From contig WAMJ01000293.1 in the NCBI GenBank assembly GCA_015522385.1, positions 1 through 29,552 of the forward strand: 29,552 nucleotides of DNA, read 5' to 3'. The position numbers and the translations under genes were made by a program. Below the pieces are notes generated by a model. It worked only from the letters and a program-made list of their open reading frames with translations, did not search any database and had not been told where the DNA came from. Each line of letters opens with the position of its first letter. Position 1 is the first letter of the stretch. Shown here piece after piece: positions 25,693-29,552 of the stretch. This DNA is from Candidatus Heimdallarchaeota archaeon (GTDB lineage: Archaea > Asgardarchaeota > Heimdallarchaeia > Heimdallarchaeales > Kariarchaeaceae).

Positions 25693-25702
25693 ATATATAT
25701 AT
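25693..25702 (-). promoter_or_regulatory. TATA box of the feoABC operon
   Basis: An ATATATATAT run lies 36-45 nt before the feoA ATG at 25657, predicting initiation near 25671 and a short leader holding GGGTGG. The surrounding imperfect inverted repeats (GCGAATAT and AATATCGC near 25706-25726) could be a metal-regulator site, but the symmetry is imperfect. Confidence 0.5.
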
Positions 25703-25933
25703 CTGGCGATATTCACTCATATTCGCACATTATTTGTTGTATTTCCAGATAATTGATTAGGATTGCAGACACATGCACAGTATTCCCCAAAATACTTCCA
25801 TTAAGTATTTACGGACCCAGAGCAGAATTTCTGGTATCCGAAAATCACCCTAGGGACTACGAATATTGGGCACATGTCTGTTTTCGGGAAAATATCTCCG
25901 GAAACTATCCAATAAACACCGAGATTTTCCCAA

Positions 25934-25941
25934 GATTTAAG
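25934..25941 (+). promoter_or_regulatory. TATA-like box for the thioesterase gene
   Basis: GATTTAAG centred about 27 nt upstream of the ATG at 25965, with no ribosome-binding motif in between. Confidence 0.5.
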
Positions 25942-25964
25942 CTCTCGATTCTGATGTCGAGGAT

Positions 25965-26435
25965 ATGATCGATATAGAGAAATCACTCCAAGATCAGTTT
26001 GATCCAAACGGTATCTGCTTCGGTTGCGGTCCAGCGAATACCAAGGGTCTCCGTATCAAATCTATGGTTGAAGGAGACCACGTCGTCCTCAGGTACACTC
26101 CTGCAGAGCACCACCAAGCATTCAAAGGTGCGATAAATGGAGGGATCATTGGGGCACTTTTCGACTGCCACTGCAACTGGACGGGCGCTTTTGCTCTGTA
26201 CAAGGAACATCCCGATGAGGAGTTCCCTTCCACCGTCACTGCATCATTTGAGGTCAGGCTCAAGAGGCCCACACCATACGGGGTAGAGCTACTTGTCAAG
26301 GCAAAACCAGTGGAGATAAAGGGGAATAAAGTAACCGTTGAAGCTGAGATGTACGCGGAGGGCAAACTAACTGCCACATGCACAGGTGTTTTTGTGGCGG
26401 TCAAGGAGGGACACATAGCCTACCGACGGTGGTAG
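25965..26435 (+). CDS. Hotdog-fold thioesterase (PaaI-like)
   Basis: 156 residues with a hotdog domain. The N-terminal CFGCGPANTKGLRIK (about 18-33) and the central helix motif INGGIIGALFDCHCNW are typical of PaaI-type acyl-CoA thioesterases, with Asp in FDCHC as the likely catalytic acid. It would hydrolyse an acyl-CoA in the cytosol; the substrate is not predictable, though aryl acetyl-CoA from IorAB is conceivable. The three cysteines CFGC and CHC are a variation found in some archaeal and bacterial members. The ATG at 25965 has a GATTTAAG box centred about 27 nt upstream, suggesting a leaderless transcript. It is divergent from feoA. Confidence 0.88.
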   Translation: MIDIEKSLQDQFDPNGICFGCGPANTKGLRIKSMVEGDHVVLRYTPAEHHQAFKGAINGGIIGALFDCHCNWTGAFALYKEHPDEEFPSTVTASFEVRLKRPTPYGVELLVKAKPVEIKGNKVTVEAEMYAEGKLTATCTGVFVAVKEGHIAYRRW

Positions 26436-26567
26436 ATAAATATGTATTCCCTACACAGCGTGTGCAAAGTTATACTGAGAGACAGTTGTGTTTCTACACT
26501 ACTTGCGCTCTAAACAGCTGTCAAAGGTGAGAAATTAGCTAAATTTCGAAAACTAAAATTCACCACA

Positions 26568-27891
26568 ATGCTACTCTTACTCCTTCCTATGGCAGGAATT
26601 TCCATTCAAAATTCACTGCCCTAAGTAGTTGAGATGTCATCGGCTGCCCCCCGTCCCATCGGATCTGGAGTGATGCTTCAGGCGTTCTACTGGGACGTCC
26701 CGTTGGACTGGTACGGAGAGGTAAACTCCAAGATCTCAGAGATCGCTGCAGCCGGATTTGATAACATCTGGCTACCGCCACCATCGAAGACCATGAATGG
26801 ACGATATTCCATGGGATGACCCGTATGATTATTACGACCTCGGGGAGTACAACCAAAGTGGATCGATCCCCACACGGTTTGGGACCAAGACAGACCTGAC
26901 TTCACTAATCAGTGCAGCGAAGGCCCAAGGTCTTCATGTCACTGCAGACATCGTCCTCAATCATAACTCAGGAGGTGTGTCCCAGTGGAATCCCAACACC
27001 AACAGCTACACATGGACCGACTTCAGCGGTGTTGCAAGTGGAAAGTTCCAGAGGGGATACAACGACTTCCACCCGTCCACCTACAAGTGGGCTGACGAAG
27101 ACACTTTCTGCGGTTACCCCGATGTTACCCATGCCGACCCCTACGTCTGGCAAGAGACCATCAACTGGGGTCTCTGGCTGAGGGACTCAATCGGCTTCAC
27201 AGACTGGAGATTCTACTATGTCAAGGACTATCACTCATGGATGGTCAGGGACTGGATGTACAACATCGGAGGATATGGGGTCGGTGAGTACTGGGACACG
27301 AACATGGCACTACTCAACGGATGGATCTCTGGTGCTGACTACCAAGCATCACTCTTCGACTTCCCCCTCTACTACACACTCCGTGACATGAGCGAGGGCA
27401 GTGGTTTCTTCGACATGAGGAACTTGGCTGGAGCAGGACTCGTGGGTAGCGACCCGTTCCATGCCAATACCTTCGTTGCTAACCACGACACGAATGAGAT
27501 CTTCACAATGAAAGAGATGGCCTATGCCTACATCCTCATGAGCGAGGGGTATCCCACCGTCTTCTGGCAGGACTACTTCGACTGGGGATTCAAGAGTGCG
27601 ATTAACCTCTTGATCAATGTCAGAGCAAACTATGCCGGTGGTTCCACCTCCACGCTCTATGCGGACGATGACCTATACATCATGCAGAGGAATGGCTATG
27701 GTTCACAACCGGGCGTCATCCTGATGATGAACGACGGCAACACGTGGAGGGGACAGTGGGTGCAGACCAAGTGGAACAACCAGCATCTTGTCGATGCCAC
27801 AGGTCGTGCTTACGACGAGTGGACAAATAGTGACGGTTGGGTAGAGATATGGGTACCGCCCCAGTCGTATACCGTCTGGATACCCTCCTGA
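26568..27891 (+). pseudogene. GH13 alpha-amylase, secreted, disrupted by nonsense, frameshift and loss of nucleophile
   Basis: The encoded protein matches archaeal (Thermococcales-type) GH13 alpha-amylases: [50 protein letters not shown] (region I), VGEYWDTN (general acid region) and FVANHDTNEIF (third catalytic Asp). Three lesions are seen. A signal-peptide-like stretch from ATG 26568 (MLLLLLPMAGISIQ) ends at TAA 26622-26624, in frame with the mature domain that resumes after it. At 26811-26820 two bases are missing relative to the expected MGYDPYD, so TGA 26817-26819 ends the first part and the rest (to TGA 27889) is in another frame. In region II the nucleophile Asp of RFDYVK is Tyr (TAC 27214-27216). 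The pieces may be expressed from ATG 26634 and ATG 26797, but hydrolytic activity is unlikely. Codons are more often C-ending than in neighbours. Confidence 0.85.
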
Positions 27892-27908
27892 GGTGAACAC
27901 CCCTTTAT

Positions 27909-27938
27909 TAATAACATTTCAGCTAATAACATTTCAGA
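27909..27938. repeat. Tandem 15-bp direct repeat
   Basis: TAATAACATTTCAG occurs at 27909-27922 and again at 27924-27937, separated by one base, just after the amylase stop. It is a simple tandem duplication in non-coding sequence. Confidence 0.8.
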
Positions 27939-28024
27939 TATGAAAGATGTCGGAGGTGTATCCAGTAGAGATTTCCAAGCACAATTTGCTATGTAGTCAG
28001 GTACTTTGAGTTTGATTATGACCG

Positions 28025-28992
28025 CTATGACAAATTGTCAGCTTTTGATTCTACAGAGTCCATTTTCCTCCACACCCTTCGAGAATATAGGAGAAGTCCG
28101 AAGGTGATAGCAGATGCTATCGACTGTGATATGGGTTCCGCTATTAGTGGGAAGAGAAGAAGAGGAAAAAGGAGGATTCCCCATAGTATCAATAGAAGTT
28201 GTTGGTAACTTGGGGAACTTATCGACGGAGTGATGAGGAAAAATGCGATAACAGGGATGAGAAAGAGAATGAGAAGAGATATAATGAGGGGACTGTCTTC
28301 AAGGGGGAAAAACCATGCAGTGATGAATGAACCTATAGTCGCAAACAAGCTTACGACCAGAATTCGGATATTTCCTGCAGGGAGGGAGACATCACTCTGA
28401 ATCAGGTAAGCTGGATCTTTCACATTAGGAAGAGAGATTGCAATGATCGTTAGCACAAGAGCAGCAAAACCTGTTGCGATATACGGAAACAAGGGCTGTT
28501 CATAAACCTCTATGGCATAATAGAGCAGATTGATGAGCACATAGAGTGCCCCTATCCACCACCATTTCTTTCCAGAGACCCAGATCTCTTTTCTTATTGA
28601 CGGGAATAATAAATGCGTGAGTATCACAGGCATCCAGATACTGAAGAAGATGTGATAGTAGAGGATGTGAACTACCCACACCGTGTTTACTCCCCAAAAC
28701 CGTTCAGGGTCCGAAACAGATGACACAATCGCGGGATTGAAGAAGGTACGTAGGCTCAGCCCTTCTTCTATGATCCCATAGACCGCAGCTAGAAGCATTA
28801 AAGAGAGTGTGGATCGATTGTACCTCACCGAATATTCCCGAATGATAAGTGCTCCGAATCCATAGAGAAATACCAGAGGAAGGTAGTACCACGGAAAGAC
28901 AAAAAGGAAAAAGGAGTCGATGTAGACAGTACTTCCCCAAAGAAAGGGGCAAGTGTGATTAGAGTGAGAGTAGCTTTGACCTTGTCATCCAT
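28025..28992 (-). pseudogene. Multi-pass membrane protein of unknown function, apparent one-base frameshift
   Basis: The C-terminal 267 residues (GTG 28828 to 28025) are hydrophobic with about seven membrane segments. They lack the N-terminal part, which lies upstream in two frames. From ATG 28992 one frame gives MDDKVKATLTLITLAPFFGEV then LSTSTP. The next frame gives FFLFVFPWYYLPLVFLYG then FGALIIREYSVRYN and runs on into the long ORF. Adding one A to the A5 run at 28908-28912 (plus strand) fuses them into a 322-residue protein. The joined pattern GEVLSTSTP...LYGFGALIIRE...YGIIEEGL resembles an uncharacterised prokaryotic membrane family. The ATG at 28992 has an ATTATAAA box about 24 nt upstream. 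Whether this is a sequencing error, a real mutation or recoding cannot be told. Confidence 0.75.
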
Positions 28993-29011
28993 AATGTGGT
29001 TTTCAACACAT

Positions 29012-29019
29012 ATTATAAA
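29012..29019 (-). promoter_or_regulatory. TATA box for the split membrane-protein gene
   Basis: TTTATAAT on the minus strand, about 24 nt before the ATG at 28992. It supports 28992, not 28828, as the real start of the gene. Confidence 0.5.
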
Positions 29020-29187
29020 TAATTTCTTCATAGAATTTACCGAATTGATTTGAGGAGATAGGTTTGAGGTCTGTGAGCCTAAGGAGAATGACCTGCCTTA
29101 ACAAGAACTTTTCCTTATATTGTCTCCAACATATCCTTATTGGATATCTAAGATGCCTTGGAGGTAGAGTCATGTGATTATTTTAGA

Positions 29188-29552
29188 TCAGAACCCGGGG
29201 ATATCAAGGTCGCGTGAGGTTCGGTATCCAGTATTAATTACCGCAGTTGCCATGTCACCGAAGTGGGAGCCAAAACTCCACACTCTATCCTTGATCTGCC
29301 TGATGTAAGCCATTTGATTTGCATGTACCATGGCATGGATGAGGAGTCGATAGATGATATAGCCAGGTCCTTTCTTCCCGTCCTCGGTCACCTCCAGCTC
29401 GGGGTCGGAAAGTGAGCTCAAGACCTGCCTGATCATCCCAAATCCCTTCTGGATCTGTTCGTTAACCGAACCGAGGTTCAGTGGGTAGTCAACCTCCACA
29501 CAGGTCCACCTCACTGGCTCCCACTTCTCCTCTACAAGAAAATACTCAGCCC
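29188..29552 (-). CDS. DinB/YfiT-like protein (5' partial)
   Basis: The frame is open to the right edge (AEYFLVEEKWEPVRW...), so the start is outside the window; the GTG at 29514 is only an internal codon. The visible 121 residues fit a helical-bundle DinB-like protein: a first helix NLGSVNEQIQKGFGMIRQVL, then YIIYRLLIHAMVHANQMAYIRQ with histidines suited to metal binding. Some DinB-like enzymes are metal- and thiol-dependent transferases, others have no known function. The family call rests on pattern only. Confidence 0.6.
   Translation of the reverse strand, partial: AEYFLVEEKWEPVRWTCVEVDYPLNLGSVNEQIQKGFGMIRQVLSSLSDPELEVTEDGKKGPGYIIYRLLIHAMVHANQMAYIRQIKDRVWSFGSHFGDMATAVINTGYRTSRDLDIPGF

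Noticed and set aside
25753..25968. 71-aa plus-strand ORF upstream of the thioesterase
   Set aside because: TTG start, no recognisable domain, overlaps the thioesterase promoter box and ATG; intergenic sequence is more likely.
25994..26416. 140-aa minus-strand ORF
   Set aside because: Antisense to the thioesterase, which has clear family motifs and its own promoter.
26797..27891. Treating the second amylase ORF as a complete gene from ATG 26797
   Set aside because: Its first residues are an out-of-frame reading of the [11 protein letters not shown] segment; the domain clearly begins in the upstream frame.
28895..28920. Programmed -1 frameshift signal in the membrane-protein gene
   Set aside because: No X XXY YYZ heptamer in the reading phase and no obvious downstream structure were found; mutation or read error is simpler.

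Overview
The window looks like a chromosomal segment of an archaeon. Upstream of many genes there is an A/T-rich TATA-like box about 24-28 nt before the start codon, as expected for leaderless archaeal transcripts, whereas operon-internal genes carry Shine-Dalgarno motifs. The central metabolic genes are of archaeal type (ferredoxin-dependent indolepyruvate oxidoreductase, a PLP enzyme closest in motifs to archaeal serine hydroxymethyltransferase, pyruvate phosphate dikinase). Large surface proteins end in a Ser/Thr-rich stalk, one membrane segment and a short basic tail. TTG and GTG starts are common. An Asgard lineage (Heimdall- or Thorarchaeia-like) would fit this mix and the possible longin-like cytosolic domain at 524-2245, but that placement is inference. 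No rRNA, tRNA, CRISPR array, transposase or phage gene was seen.

Layout. 1-2245 (+): a secreted beta-rich protein cut by the left edge, perhaps a TasA/camelysin-type fibre subunit, followed 4 nt later by a membrane-anchored protein with a large ectodomain and a cytosolic alpha/beta domain. 2369-6365 (-): an asparagine-synthetase-like ligase, a divergent SHMT-like enzyme and a short-chain dehydrogenase, each with its own promoter-like box. 6428-11944 (-): iorA-iorB, then a giant arylsulfotransferase-like surface protein. 12166-14522 (-): a small unknown protein, an MFS transporter, a [2Fe-2S] ferredoxin and a 58-residue YHS/TRASH-type metal-binding protein. 14618-15967 (+): an M20 dipeptidase. 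16036-18495 (-): a surface protein with thirteen 25-residue DUF285 repeats and two fibronectin type III domains. 18780-19882 (-): a headless solute-binding-protein remnant abutting a VTT/TVP38 membrane protein. 20115-22949 (-): ppdK. 23186-25657 (-): feoA-feoB-feoC-like ferrous iron uptake operon. 25965-26435 (+): a hotdog thioesterase. 26568-27891 (+): a secreted GH13 alpha-amylase carrying three lesions. 28025-28992 (-): a multi-pass membrane protein split by an apparent one-base frameshift. 29188-29552 (-): a DinB-like protein cut by the right edge.

Together the genes suggest a peptide- and amino-acid-using anaerobe: a cytosolic dipeptidase releases amino acids, IorAB oxidises aryl pyruvates from aromatic amino acids with reduction of ferredoxin, PPDK links pyruvate, phosphoenolpyruvate and ATP, and Feo supplies the iron needed for Fe-S enzymes. 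The most notable unexplained features are the decay signatures (amylase, solute-binding-protein remnant, split membrane protein), enzymes lacking canonical catalytic residues (SHMT-like, SDR, asparagine-synthetase-like), the possible fibre/longin pair at the left edge, and the consistent leaderless promoter spacing.
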